From: Cyclospora cayetanensis
Lineage: Eukaryota; Apicomplexa; Conoidasida; Eucoccidiorida; Eimeriidae
Direction of reading: 5' to 3'
DNA: 64,000 nucleotides
NCBI RefSeq assembly: GCF_002999335.1
Contig: NW_020312270.1
Span: forward strand, 186,001 to 250,000
In this document: positions 1-10,030 of the stretch, piece after piece
Layout of the letters: each line of letters starts with the position of its first letter
Numbering within the stretch: position 1 is the first letter of the stretch
The notes under the pieces: generated by a model
The model's database searches: none
What the model was told of the DNA's origin: nothing
What the model saw: the letters and a program-made list of their open reading frames with translations, nothing else
Made by a program: the position numbers and the translations under genes

Positions 1-1329
1 AGTGCTCCATCCTTTTGCCATTTTTGATTGTGGCGGTTGTGGTGGATTCACGGATGCCAAAAAATGGTACTACCACTATCTAGACTGAAAAGTTTTATTA
101 TTATGGACAAGGACGATTGTCGTGTACCATGGTCCTTTGCTTGGCATCGCGAGAGCCCCTCCGCTACTACATGGATGATATTCTTCATTACTTCCATGTC
201 AAGCGGCGCCTGCAGAATGCGCCCAATCCAGTTGATAGCAATAAAAGAGGTATTTAAAACTTCTTAGGCGGTACATTGAAGGGTAGTAGCCCGTCCGGAC
301 AGTACATTGCCGCCTATTTACTACAGCCGGCATCTTCACACCGCATCAGGCCGCATAGGGTTCCCTTTCCCGCATTGAATGCCACTGCTCGCTTTCGGTG
401 GAGTAATAAGCAATAATATAATATTTTAAAGAGCCTAACGTGCTAAAACAGAGCAGTACCTACCGCTGTGTAACTAGCATCGGTTGTCAGACAAAGTCGA
501 CAATCATATTGGGCAGCAAAAGTACCGAAGAAGTTTTCAGGAGGTCGATAAGTGTCTTCTCTGCAGCAGCAGTGTCCTCTGCCTGATTCACAGACACTGG
601 ACTTCCAAGCAGATCAATATCAAAGAAAAGAGACCCGTGCAAGTCCAGGAAGGAAGTCTCGGTGGTGAGTTGCAGACCGGTAGAACTTTGCAACGTCCTT
701 TCGAGTGCGAAAAGGGAAACTCCTCTGTTGCTTTCATTTTTGCCTATTCTGCTCGAAAACTGCCCTCAGAACACGTAATTTCGGAAACAGACTAGCTGAC
801 GTGAAAAACGAACACTCGCATGTGTTTTTATACCACTGCTTGTCCCGCAGAATCTGCTGTGTGCGCCGCAGGTGTTGTGTGTGTTCTTGAGCGTTTTGGT
901 TAAATACTAAGAACTCATTAAATTTGGCTGTCGTCCAATCCTTCTTAAAAGAATCACTGTAGTCCCGACCAACGCCCTTATCTTTCATCTAGGGTCTTGG
1001 CAAGTCTAAACGGAATAGAGGAAGATTCGAGTTTGCGAGCGCAAGCCTGGAACACCGTTTTGTGTCCGTCAATAGGGTTAATAAATTGGCACGAATTCAC
1101 CCACCGTGTAATTTGTCAAGATATTCGCCAATATGAGGCATCAAGTGCCTCTCCACATTAGTCTTTGGAGGGGATTTCATGTTATTCGACATGCGCCACT
1201 TTCCATTGTTTCCTGGCACCACCGCCGGATTATGCCCAGAGTGCTGGCCGATTCCTATGTGATGTGATTTTTTTTCGAAGAATTCGCATACTCTTCAATC
1301 TTTTATCCATGCTGTGAGAGCATTTAATA
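1..1329. other. gene-free stretch, left end
   Basis: I see no coding exon that I can support here. Open frames are short, overlap on both strands and show no family motif. The sequence is moderately AT-rich and has none of the triplet runs found in the right half of the window. Confidence 0.5.
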
Positions 1330-3250
1330 CAGCGGAGCATAACTTGGGGCTTACCTAGGCATTTGCTTAAAACGAAGAGATGGACGACTAACAAGTGGCT
1401 GGCCTACTAGTAAGCCCTATTCGTCTAGCACACCAGCGATATTTTCTTCAGTGCATGTCCATTTCTGTTTTTTCTCGGCTGTAGGTTCAATTGGACTCCG
1501 TACTTAAAATCACCTGACATAGACGGGACGCACGCTCAGAATACTCCCTTACTGCGCTGCCGAGCTGACCTCATGAATAATCTACCCCACCGCGTTGAGG
1601 CACTAATTGCAGCCTGCTCTTCACAAAGAAAATGAACGATTCCTAGAGCTTCCTGGCACACTGACCTATACATCACGCAGCTGTGGCCTCACGCACACTT
1701 TCCACTGGGCCACTGATGGCATACCTACGACCACATCATGGTGCGCAGGTGGAAATTACAATCTACTGACTGCGTTAGTACGCCCACATCCCGACGTGCA
1801 AAGACAGTTGACCGCCACAGCCATGCCAATCATTCCAGTCTGCTGCCCGTCAACAAATTTAGTCCAAGGACTACCCTAAGGCGTGAGCAGGTAGATCGGA
1901 CTTCTGTGGCTTTTCCTCGATTGACACACTCACCCAATAACCAGTGTTGAGTAATATTCTTACACTTGGCCATCAATGTGAACTTGTGTTAGTGCAGGGA
2001 TGAGCGGTGGTGGGTCCCCGCTTGCGGATCTAGCCTTCGTTCCTCCCTTCACTATGGCGCAGCCTACTGGGGGTATTTAGTCTCCCTGATGCAGCTTTTT
2101 TGCCTACGGCGCAACTTTCTTCCGCTGGGTCTAGTCCCGTTGTTCGAGATTAAGGCAATCTGAAAGTGTTTGCAGCTCCGAATTTCAGGAGCCAAACTTT
2201 CGAAAAAAAGCAAGTACGTTGTTGAGAGGTTCTCGGGGTTTTCTGGGGTTGCATAGGAGCGCTGGTTTTTCTCTTGCTCTTTTCCTCGTTTAGCGTAGCC
2301 TGTGAGGTATGGCCGGTTGGCACAGCCCCGATGTCCATTGACTCTAAGTGGCCAGTTGGCTCCTACTATAGCCAAAGATGCATGGATTGTACTTATTTGC
2401 TCACTAAAGCTCATATCATCCATGTTTTGCGGAGTCAGCGGTCGACTGTTTAATCGCTATGTCGCTGTCCATTGTGCAACTACCTCGCAGGACACCACGT
2501 AGACTTGAAATGACCCACTGATTATGCAGCTGTTTGCCCATGTTGTGGCTTTAACAACCCAGAGTCTTGTATTTGTCGATATATAAATTTATTGATAGAT
2601 TACCATGCTTGAACTTCCCCAGTTCTTCCACGCCCTATTGTTGAGCTGATCTCGGGGTACACCGATGTGGCAGAGTGTCTATGAAGGTTTGAACGTTAGG
2701 AGTCATGCAGGCAAAAGAATTCCTCTCCATTCTGGAGCCACAATAAAAGCTATCCTCCCTTCGAGGCATTTTCAGGAAAGCCTACGCGTTTCTGCTCGTC
2801 TAGGGGTACAAAGCGAAGTACACCTCCAATAAGCTGATAAAATCCTCGATTTCTGGCCCATCGGGTCGGCCGTCATTTTTCTCGGTAAGCATAACCTCAT
2901 CCACTCATCCACAATTTTTTCAATTGGGTGACATATCAGGACTTTCTAAGCAGAAGTGGAGCTACTGCGTTCACATCAGCTTGTAGGCCGGCCTTTGCCG
3001 CCCCAGTAGGCGTTGCGCTACTGTCAACTCCATCGCCCAAAGGTCTTGTTCAGCCTATTTCCAGCTATGGTTAGCCTATCGGTCTGCTAAAAGCATGACA
3101 AAAGCCAGACACTTGTTCTAGGCAAACGTCATAGCCCACTGAATCCGCAGCCAGCGGATGAAGGAATGAAGAACTGCAGATAACCATGCGTTACTGCCAA
3201 CTGCAACGCACCATCCAAGGCTTTCTGTAGGTATGCAAATGAATTGTGGC
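1330..3250. repeat. dispersed repeat, copy 1 (direct orientation)
   Basis: This segment is repeated in the same orientation at about 16,040-17,500. The core (about 1,585-2,360 here, 16,312-17,080 there) is near-identical by eye, with a few substitutions, one lost A in an A-run and one short deletion of about 9 bases near 2,240. The flanks match less well: the outer parts at 1,330-1,580 and 2,980-3,250 are recognisable but clearly more diverged, and copy 2 lacks several internal pieces. Short open frames are shared by both copies but I recognise no transposase, reverse transcriptase or integrase motif, and I could not define terminal repeats or a target-site duplication. It may be a decayed mobile element or a segmental duplication. 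Confidence 0.75.
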
Positions 3251-5628
3251 TCAGGGTCAAGGTTACTAAGACGCCATTAGCTGGATTTTAGACAAGAGGC
3301 TTCTTTTTCCCCTGCCTATGCCGCTCGGAGTTTACGTGGAAGGGGGAGGAACAGGTAGGCTCGCGCAGCTGCATCCTTGATACACTCTGAGCGTTCACTG
3401 CTAGTTGCACATAGCCTTCAGACTATACACACACACGCACCATTGCGTCCTCTTATATCAAACTAAGGCTAGCCTGAAACAAATAGGATGTATTAAATGA
3501 CAAGTCAGTGTGCCAGTTATTTACGAAATACTTGCTAACCGTTACCCGTGCAGTAAAAGTGGTTTAGTGCAAATAAGCCCGCTACAACAAACTATATTGA
3601 AGATAAGCCAAACAATAGCAAACTTTTATATGTTCTTTTCATCGTCACAAATGCATATTGATCATTCACAACGATCCCTGCAGCGTAGAGATCGAGACAG
3701 CGGCTTCAAAAGAGCACATATGATGAGGGATATTATTTTTTTTCTGTATTGGCACCTTTTGAACTGGTTAACAACTAGGACACACTCTAATTTATCTTCA
3801 GAAGTGTTACTATAGTTTATTTGTAGTGATGTGCGTGTAGTGCTTTAATCAATTAATGTAGGTTGTGAAATTGTTTGCTAAGTCGGCTATACTTGTGTAG
3901 TAGTCTGCTTTCCTCTGCAAACGACAAGCACAGCATGAACTCAAGGAAGAGGGCGAAGGTCTGGGAGCTTCGCTCCATGTAGTTTGGCTGTTTAAGAGCT
4001 GTGGCTATTTAGACTCTCGCCAAGCGAAGGGACGTCTACTTTGTGCCCCCCAAAAGGAGCTGTCGCCCCCTTTTCCACACAGCTCTATAGTCCAAAGATG
4101 AAGAGGGGGTGAATGGCCAGAGTGAAGGCTACGGCAGCCACTTGACCTTACGGACAGAGGCATGCGCACAGTGGCGTTGGCCTACGAGCACCTTCCATAA
4201 ACCTTTATACTATACATCCACTGTACTATATGCATATCGGTATTGTTTCCACCTATCAAATGCACAGAGTCCGCTACACTGAATTTGATTTATATACGGA
4301 GGTTGTTAGTGATCGTAGCTCACTTACTATGTGGTAGTGGTTCGATAATGTATTGCGGAATCCCCGTAGTAAGTTGCCCAGTACTGAAACAGCTAGCTTT
4401 GAAACCATTCTTTCAAGTTCACCCTTTTAACTCCTGTAAGCAGGACACTGAATTTGTGCTGGCTCGCATCTGAGTCTGGTTATCCCTGCTTCGTAAACTT
4501 CCTAGTCTGCTACTTTGTTATCTAAAGCACAGCCAAAGGGACTCAAGGGTGACGAACTGGCGTACTTTACAGTTTCACAAATGTATTTCTTCGAAATTAG
4601 CCTCTGCTGTGCAAATAGAAGGAGTCAGTTCAGCAAACAGATCCTGTAGCGAATTAAGCAGGGTCGCTGTGCACATAGAGGATTTTCGCTCGGCCCCCTC
4701 CAGTCCGGCATGGGGAGGGTGTACATCCCACCCACCCTTTCACGATGCTAAAAGGCACCCAGCTGCATTTCCTGTAGAAGCATAGTATTTAAATGACAGC
4801 AGGGGCTTCCTCAGGCCTACTTTACTTCATCGCCATCCACTGTAATCCTGCTCTTTCACCTACTTCTTGCTAATTGACAGTGCTCTTTCCCGCTGCCTCC
4901 AGGGTGCATCTACTGCCCTTCGACGACCCTTCAGGTGTGTAGTTTCTTCATTTTCTGCTTTGTAGATTCATTTTGGATGGCTGCAAAGTGGCTTCTTCTA
5001 TATTAACATTTCAATCTGGGGCGCTAAAAATCCATTTGGAGCCGCCTCAGGAAATGAACCGACCACTGTAAAGACCAGAACGAACACCTCCGACGAGCAA
5101 GCCTAAAAGTTCATTTGCTCATTCGCATTGTGCTGCTATCCGTCTTACCAACCTCCAGATTGTTTCACCTGCTGGATCCAGTGCCGCGCACTGACTCTGT
5201 CTCACGCAGTGCCTACACGCCCCCAAGCAGCCCCCTCGAGTTCAGGTGAGATAGCGGATAACCACAGTCAAATCGCAGATATCATTTCTATAACATATTC
5301 AGACACTTTGATGTTTGTGTGGGCTTGGCTGGTAGAGCCATACTGCCCCTGATAAGATTGAGGGGTGGATGTGAGCAGTGGTATGTCTTAGAATATGAGA
5401 ACAGCTCGGCGGTTACCAGGAGCCTTTTGCCCTAAGTGTATGTACTGGTTGGATTATGGCGATTAGTGGATAACACAAAGCGTACCACTTGTCAAGGCGA
5501 CGGGAAAGGGGGGGGGGCAAGGGAATGTGCAGCAAAGGCTCATGATTCCATCTGGTGCGGATTCTATCATAGGGTAGATATTACGGCTAGGGTGTCTGTC
5601 GTGGAGCGTTGGCGCTTATGTGCATGTG
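3251..5628. other. gene-free stretch
   Basis: No supported coding sequence. A segment near 3,300-3,430 resembles 15,100-15,240 at low identity (a motif around a GAGCGT core followed by TTGCACA), which suggests an old dispersed repeat. The promoter of the downstream SLBP-like gene presumably lies in the last few hundred bases, but no element is recognisable. Confidence 0.4.
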
Positions 5629-5712
5629 ATGTTCCGTAGTCTCAGGTGGCACTGTGAAACCGCTATCACTATATTATTTTGCGCATCCGCTCTCTTCCGT
5701 CCTGCCAAGAAG

Positions 5713-7083
5713 ATGGCGGCTTTTCGTGCGGGAATCCGCTGGGCGGACATGTCAACGGAGTCATTTAGCCGCAGCAAAACAGCGCCAGGGAGCACTGCGA
5801 ATGCGGCCCTGTTGCTTCAGGCTGAGCAGGCAGATCAGTCTTATGCCCCAGGCGAGGCTGTTGTTCTCCCTGAGTTTGAAAACAGTCAGGCAGGGATGAA
5901 CCAGTACTTCCTTGCTGCGGCTGCGCTTGGTGAGGATTCCAGCAAGCCTGGAGCCCCTTGTAGCGAAGGCACGGATAATGCAGCAGCTGCCTGTTCATCG
6001 ATCAAGTCGGATTCTAGCAAGGCAAGTCCTGCAGAAGAGAGGAAGGGTGCTGAGAAAATGCCGGGGTTCAAAGGGTTGCTGGTGGGATCGCCAAACGATG
6101 GAAGCAGTTCAGGCGCTGGCGAAGAGCATCAGACAGCTGGTAGACGGGAGCGGAACCTGGCGAATGGAGCATTGGACTCGGCTACTCTAACGCCAGCCAA
6201 GAGGAATAGGAGGACTTCTGATGCTCCAAGCGGAGGCCCCTCTGCGGTCATGCAAAACTCGGAGGCTCCTGCGCAAGACGGGTGTTCATCGGCTGCTCAG
6301 GAGGTTCCATGTCAGCGACTCCCCCATAGCAAGAGACGCAAATCTGCACTCTCTCGCCGGTCCGTAGATGGCCAATTTCCCGAAAAAGCCGGTAGTATCG
6401 ATGCTGCCATTGTTTCTCATGGACAGCAGGCGAAGCGCCGCAGCGCGAAGGGCGCGAATCGACGCCGATCAGGCACTACGCGCACGTCATCAGAAGGATC
6501 ATCCAGTGTAGGCTTGCTACTTCAGATGGGTGCCCCTGCTTTCCTACAGTTGCCAGGTCTCGTTTCTCCTATGTTCATGCCGGTCGGGTTGCCCCCCGGC
6601 ACAGCTGCTCCGCTACCTGGCTTGCTGCATCCTCAAGTGGTGCAGCAGCAGCAGGCGAGAGTGAATAGTAGCAAGGAGCAACAGGAGCAGGAGGATGAAG
6701 AAGAATGGCAGCGACGCGAATGTGCAAGAATGAAAGACATCGCCATCGGCAAGGCTACTGCTGGCTACCGTAATTTCCTGAAGCAGGTTGGGACGGAGCG
6801 CCGTTCTGAAGGGGATCCAATGACCCCAGATGCAAAATTGCGATGCAGCAAGGCTCATTTTCAGAGAGCTTATCAGAAGTGGAGAAAGCAGTTACATCAG
6901 TATGATACGGTTCAGGATGAAGCTCCAGCGGATGCTCCAGCCTCAGCCGAAGCACAATCAGCTACGTCAGCTACTGAGGAGACAGAAAGTGGACAACATG
7001 CAGAGCCGTATGACCCTTCTGATCAACAGGACTTGGAGGCGATCTTGGCATTCAACAAAGAATGCGAACTAGCGGGGCTGTAG
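5713..7083 (+). CDS. SLBP-like histone hairpin-binding protein
   Basis: Single uninterrupted frame ending in TAG at 7081-7083. The chosen ATG at 5713 has a strong context (AAGATGG); an in-frame ATG at 5629 would add 28 residues. The 456-residue protein is mostly low-complexity and basic, with a Gln/Glu stretch just before the C-terminal domain. At about residues 339-399 it matches the RNA-binding domain of the stem-loop binding protein family. The visible motifs, in order, are an IGK.T.GY.NFL segment, a DP.TP motif followed by an SK, and a KWRKQLHQYD ending like the family's W(K/R)..LH.(W/Y)D. By family knowledge SLBP binds the 3' stem-loop of replication-dependent histone mRNAs and promotes their processing and translation. 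The usual TPNK motif is altered to TPDAK here. It is flanked by about 900 bases of empty sequence before the aquaporin gene. Confidence 0.72.
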   Translation: MAAFRAGIRWADMSTESFSRSKTAPGSTANAALLLQAEQADQSYAPGEAVVLPEFENSQAGMNQYFLAAAALGEDSSKPGAPCSEGTDNAAAACSSIKSDSSKASPAEERKGAEKMPGFKGLLVGSPNDGSSSGAGEEHQTAGRRERNLANGALDSATLTPAKRNRRTSDAPSGGPSAVMQNSEAPAQDGCSSAAQEVPCQRLPHSKRRKSALSRRSVDGQFPEKAGSIDAAIVSHGQQAKRRSAKGANRRRSGTTRTSSEGSSSVGLLLQMGAPAFLQLPGLVSPMFMPVGLPPGTAAPLPGLLHPQVVQQQQARVNSSKEQQEQEDEEEWQRRECARMKDIAIGKATAGYRNFLKQVGTERRSEGDPMTPDAKLRCSKAHFQRAYQKWRKQLHQYDTVQDEAPADAPASAEAQSATSATEETESGQHAEPYDPSDQQDLEAILAFNKECELAGL

Positions 7084-8015
7084 TGGAGCCGTTCCGCCAT
7101 CCGTCAGCACCTGATCTAGATGCAAATCACTTAATTGCAATGGCTCCTTCGCAGGCGGTGCATTTGTCCGCTGCTGTGTACCCGTGGCCGCAGACGCTGG
7201 CGCGTGCAGTTGCACGTTGTTTGCATATGAAGGGCCATGAAATACTTGGGAAGTATCATTTCTACGGATCTGTCACCTCGAGTTGCAAAGGGGACTGCTC
7301 GTACCTTTAGGTGAACAACGCCTAGTGGGCAACTGGACTGTAGCAAGTGTGAGCAAACCTTGACATGTCTGGCACGTCACACAATATCGAATGCAATTCG
7401 GACACCGATAGCGCGCCAGATAAGTGGCAGTCATGGCCGAGGGTCTGCCGAGCCTATTATTCACTGGCCGAACCATCTGGTCGCAGCACACGGCCAATGA
7501 GATGCATCACTTCTAGCGTTTAAAAAAACCGTGTCACGCCGTGGTTAAACCCTGGTAAGTGGCGAAGCATGATCACGGTGTGCTGGCATTAAGATGCAGT
7601 TGTTCGGAAGGTGTACAGGATATACCCGAGCCGCATCTCACAAGCCAATCTCTGCACATACAGCTCTAGAAAGGCACTTATGGTGTGTCCCAATAAAGGG
7701 CGTGCAAATCAAAGTTTTGGAGGAGCGCCTTGCTGGGGTGGTGAGAAAACCCTCCCGCCTTGATGTATCTTCGTTGCATAAATTATAGCAAAACTCTTCG
7801 TCCCTGACGAAAGGTGGAAGCGAAGCTTCGTATTCCGCCAGTCTGCATTCGCCATTTCGCAAAGTGACGAACAAGCAGGCTGCGCGACGCTAAACAGGTG
7901 TGCGAGTCCCAGGGGCAGGGGATTCTGCAGCTGAGTTTGGGGTCGAGGACAGAAGAGCATGAGCAGCTTCAAAACGCAATATAGCTGGCATGTGTTCAGC
8001 GGCCGCATGGTATTT
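7084..8015. other. intergenic between convergent genes
   Basis: This is 3' flank of both the SLBP-like gene (+) and the aquaporin (-). No supported exon, RNA gene or repeat is seen; a polyadenylation signal could not be assigned with confidence. Confidence 0.4.
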
Positions 8016-8825
8016 TTATGTAAAATGGATAAAGCGGAGCTCAAGGGGATGAGTATATGCATGGGTGACTACAAAGCCAATGACGGAAAGGAGCGCTCCC
8101 AGGAAAGGGCATAAGATACCGATCAGAATCTCTCGAGTTAGGACATGGTAATTCCCTACAATGATATGAGACATGTAGATACCGGTCGCTACCGCGGGGT
8201 TCATTGTTGCTCCGGCAATGGCACCGAACAGTACAACCATAGAGGCAGTCAAGGGGATGGTGAGAAGGCTAACATCCCCAGCGCTCGTTGCGAAAGTAAG
8301 CACAAGACATGTATAGATAAGCAGGATTGTGGGGATGACCTCGTGGAATATGGACCTAGCCGACGACGCCCCAGGATCAAGAGGAAGGATGTTAAGCGGC
8401 TCTCCCATAATTGCCCAGCCAATTATGGCTCCGCCGGTGCCTCCTATCAGCTGGCATAGGAAGTATGAGCAATATTCGAAGAAGTGGAACTGCTTGGATG
8501 TTAGGAACATCGCAGTAGACACTGCTGGGTTGAAATGAGCTCCACTTATGGGCACAAACAAAAATGTCAATACATATACCACCGCAGACACAGAAAACGG
8601 TGAAAGGGTCCCATGGCTACCTTTTTCTGCCAAAGCAATGGATGTGACAAGAAAAAGAGTGCCAAGAAGTTCACAGAAGAATTTTTGAGCGCAAAATATA
8701 ATATACAACATGCGCACGTGCCTCTTGCTCAGTGCTTCTTGATTATCATCCGGATGTGGCTCGGCGGCCGGGAACTCTGAGCCTGCAGTGATGAATAAAG
8801 TCAACTCGCATTCTTCAAACGACAA
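8016..8825 (-). CDS. aquaporin (major intrinsic protein)
   Basis: Uninterrupted 269-residue frame on the minus strand. Six hydrophobic helices are visible with the internal twofold repeat of the MIP family. Helix 1 starts with the family signature around ELLGTLFLV. Loop B carries the first pore motif in SGAHFNPAVS, and loop E carries the second in GATMNPAVATG. Both Asn-Pro-Ala boxes are intact, but the residue after the second box, almost always Arg in water and glycerol channels (NPAR), is Val here. A Glu-containing helix 4 (FHEVIPT) matches the symmetric position. Family knowledge predicts a membrane channel for water or small neutral solutes; which membrane is unknown. The length is normal for a MIP. 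The first Met gives a cytosolic N-tail of about 45 residues; an additional upstream exon cannot be excluded. Confidence 0.9.
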   Translation of the reverse strand: MSFEECELTLFITAGSEFPAAEPHPDDNQEALSKRHVRMLYIIFCAQKFFCELLGTLFLVTSIALAEKGSHGTLSPFSVSAVVYVLTFLFVPISGAHFNPAVSTAMFLTSKQFHFFEYCSYFLCQLIGGTGGAIIGWAIMGEPLNILPLDPGASSARSIFHEVIPTILLIYTCLVLTFATSAGDVSLLTIPLTASMVVLFGAIAGATMNPAVATGIYMSHIIVGNYHVLTREILIGILCPFLGALLSVIGFVVTHAYTHPLELRFIHFT

Positions 8826-9375
8826 TGAACTATGGTAGTTGAATCAAATCAGGCACCCCTAACTTTAACAGCTTGTCCCTTTACGCTACGTTGCTTTCAG
8901 CAGCTCTCCCGGACTACCATCTGTGTACTTAGAAGGGGAAGCCTGAGCAACCTAGTAACGCTAGTCCTACCATCATAAGACGACGGCGCAGGTAAAAACA
9001 TTTGAGATATTGCTGAAGGCCCTACTGTGGATGCCCTCCCATCTGGTCCGATGCCTCCTCCGGCAACTGTGCACAAAAGTGACACAAGGCAGCACCCTTC
9101 AGGCGTCTGATTACTGGAAAGAGTTATAATATTCAGCGAACAGCTGAAAAATGCCCCATCGGTGCGACATATGCTCTCCCACGACATCGTGATTTCAACT
9201 GCAGATTCAAAGATGAGCTTGACTATTGAAGCAGCAAAACGCATACATACGACCATTTCAACTTGTCCACTGTAAGGCCGCATTCTGTTTTTCGGTCATA
9301 CAAAGGACCAAATGTCTCAGCACAACAATGATGAAGCTGAAGAGGTTGCTTAAGCTGAAACAATAAGAAGGGTAG
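8826..9375. other. intergenic, upstream of aquaporin
   Basis: No exon that I can support. It contains the putative promoter of the minus-strand aquaporin gene and the presumed 3' part of the next minus-strand gene. Confidence 0.35.
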
Positions 9376-10030
9376 TTAACTTGGCTGCTGTGAACCAGAT
9401 ACAGCAAAAAGGCGTTTAACATGATATGCACAAAACTCGTTGTTGAGCATATCACCTTGTTGTAATATAGCCGTGTAAACACTGATCGAGACTGCGGGAA
9501 CATATCGCAGCTGTTCGGTCACTAAGCGTGATAAAGTGTTCAGGTATGCAACAACAGACAGTAGATTTCCCAAGTACAAGGATGTACATGGCTCTCACTT
9601 GGCCGATTCAACGTTGCGGCGAAGTCTCTTTGACCCAGAAGAATAGCTGTGTCGCCTCGGCTAATTCCAGATTGCAATCGCTGATAGGGCGTCTGTTTTG
9701 AAAGAGATAACTGTGTTTGTACTGCACGCATGCGTAGGCAGGCAAGCAAATAGTTGCCCTGGTATGCTGAAGGGGATCGTGGAAACCTTGCTAGGGAAAT
9801 CCGGTACAGACATCAAAAAGAGCGCTGTCGTAAACTCTGGCCAATAAAATAATGCGAAGATTGCTTTTCTCAGTAAACACAAAGGAAGGAGAATGCTTAC
9901 ATTCTGCTTCGATAGGCTGCGAAAAGACGCCTGGAGGGGCAGGAAAACTTGACAAGCGTCCTGCAACGCCCGACAATGCCGGCGGACCAAGAGCCGGTGG
10001 AGCTGATGACTCACTCGATGGCATTTTCAT
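9376..10030 (-). CDS. paralogue A of an unrecognised two-copy family
   Basis: Model: exon 1 10030-9901, exon 2 9721-9599, probable exon 3 from 9521 to a stop at 9376. Exon 1 starts MKMPSS and ends in phase 1 at a GTAAGC donor. Exon 2 follows a TGCAG acceptor and encodes a peptide containing SKQTPYQRLQSG and LLGQRDFAATLNRP, then a GTGAGA donor. The gene at 12.8-13.8 kb has the same exon 1 length from its Met, the same exon 2 length (123 bases), the same phases and the same exon 2 peptide core. In the aligned 14-codon core of exon 2, nearly every nucleotide difference between the copies is synonymous, which argues for real coding function. Exon 3 is poorly conserved and less certain. I recognise no domain; no signal peptide or membrane segment is evident. 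Confidence 0.6.

Noticed and set aside
1330..3250. Possible transposase or reverse transcriptase in the dispersed repeat
   Set aside because: Short frames are shared by the two copies but no catalytic motif or terminal repeat could be identified, so it is not called a mobile element.
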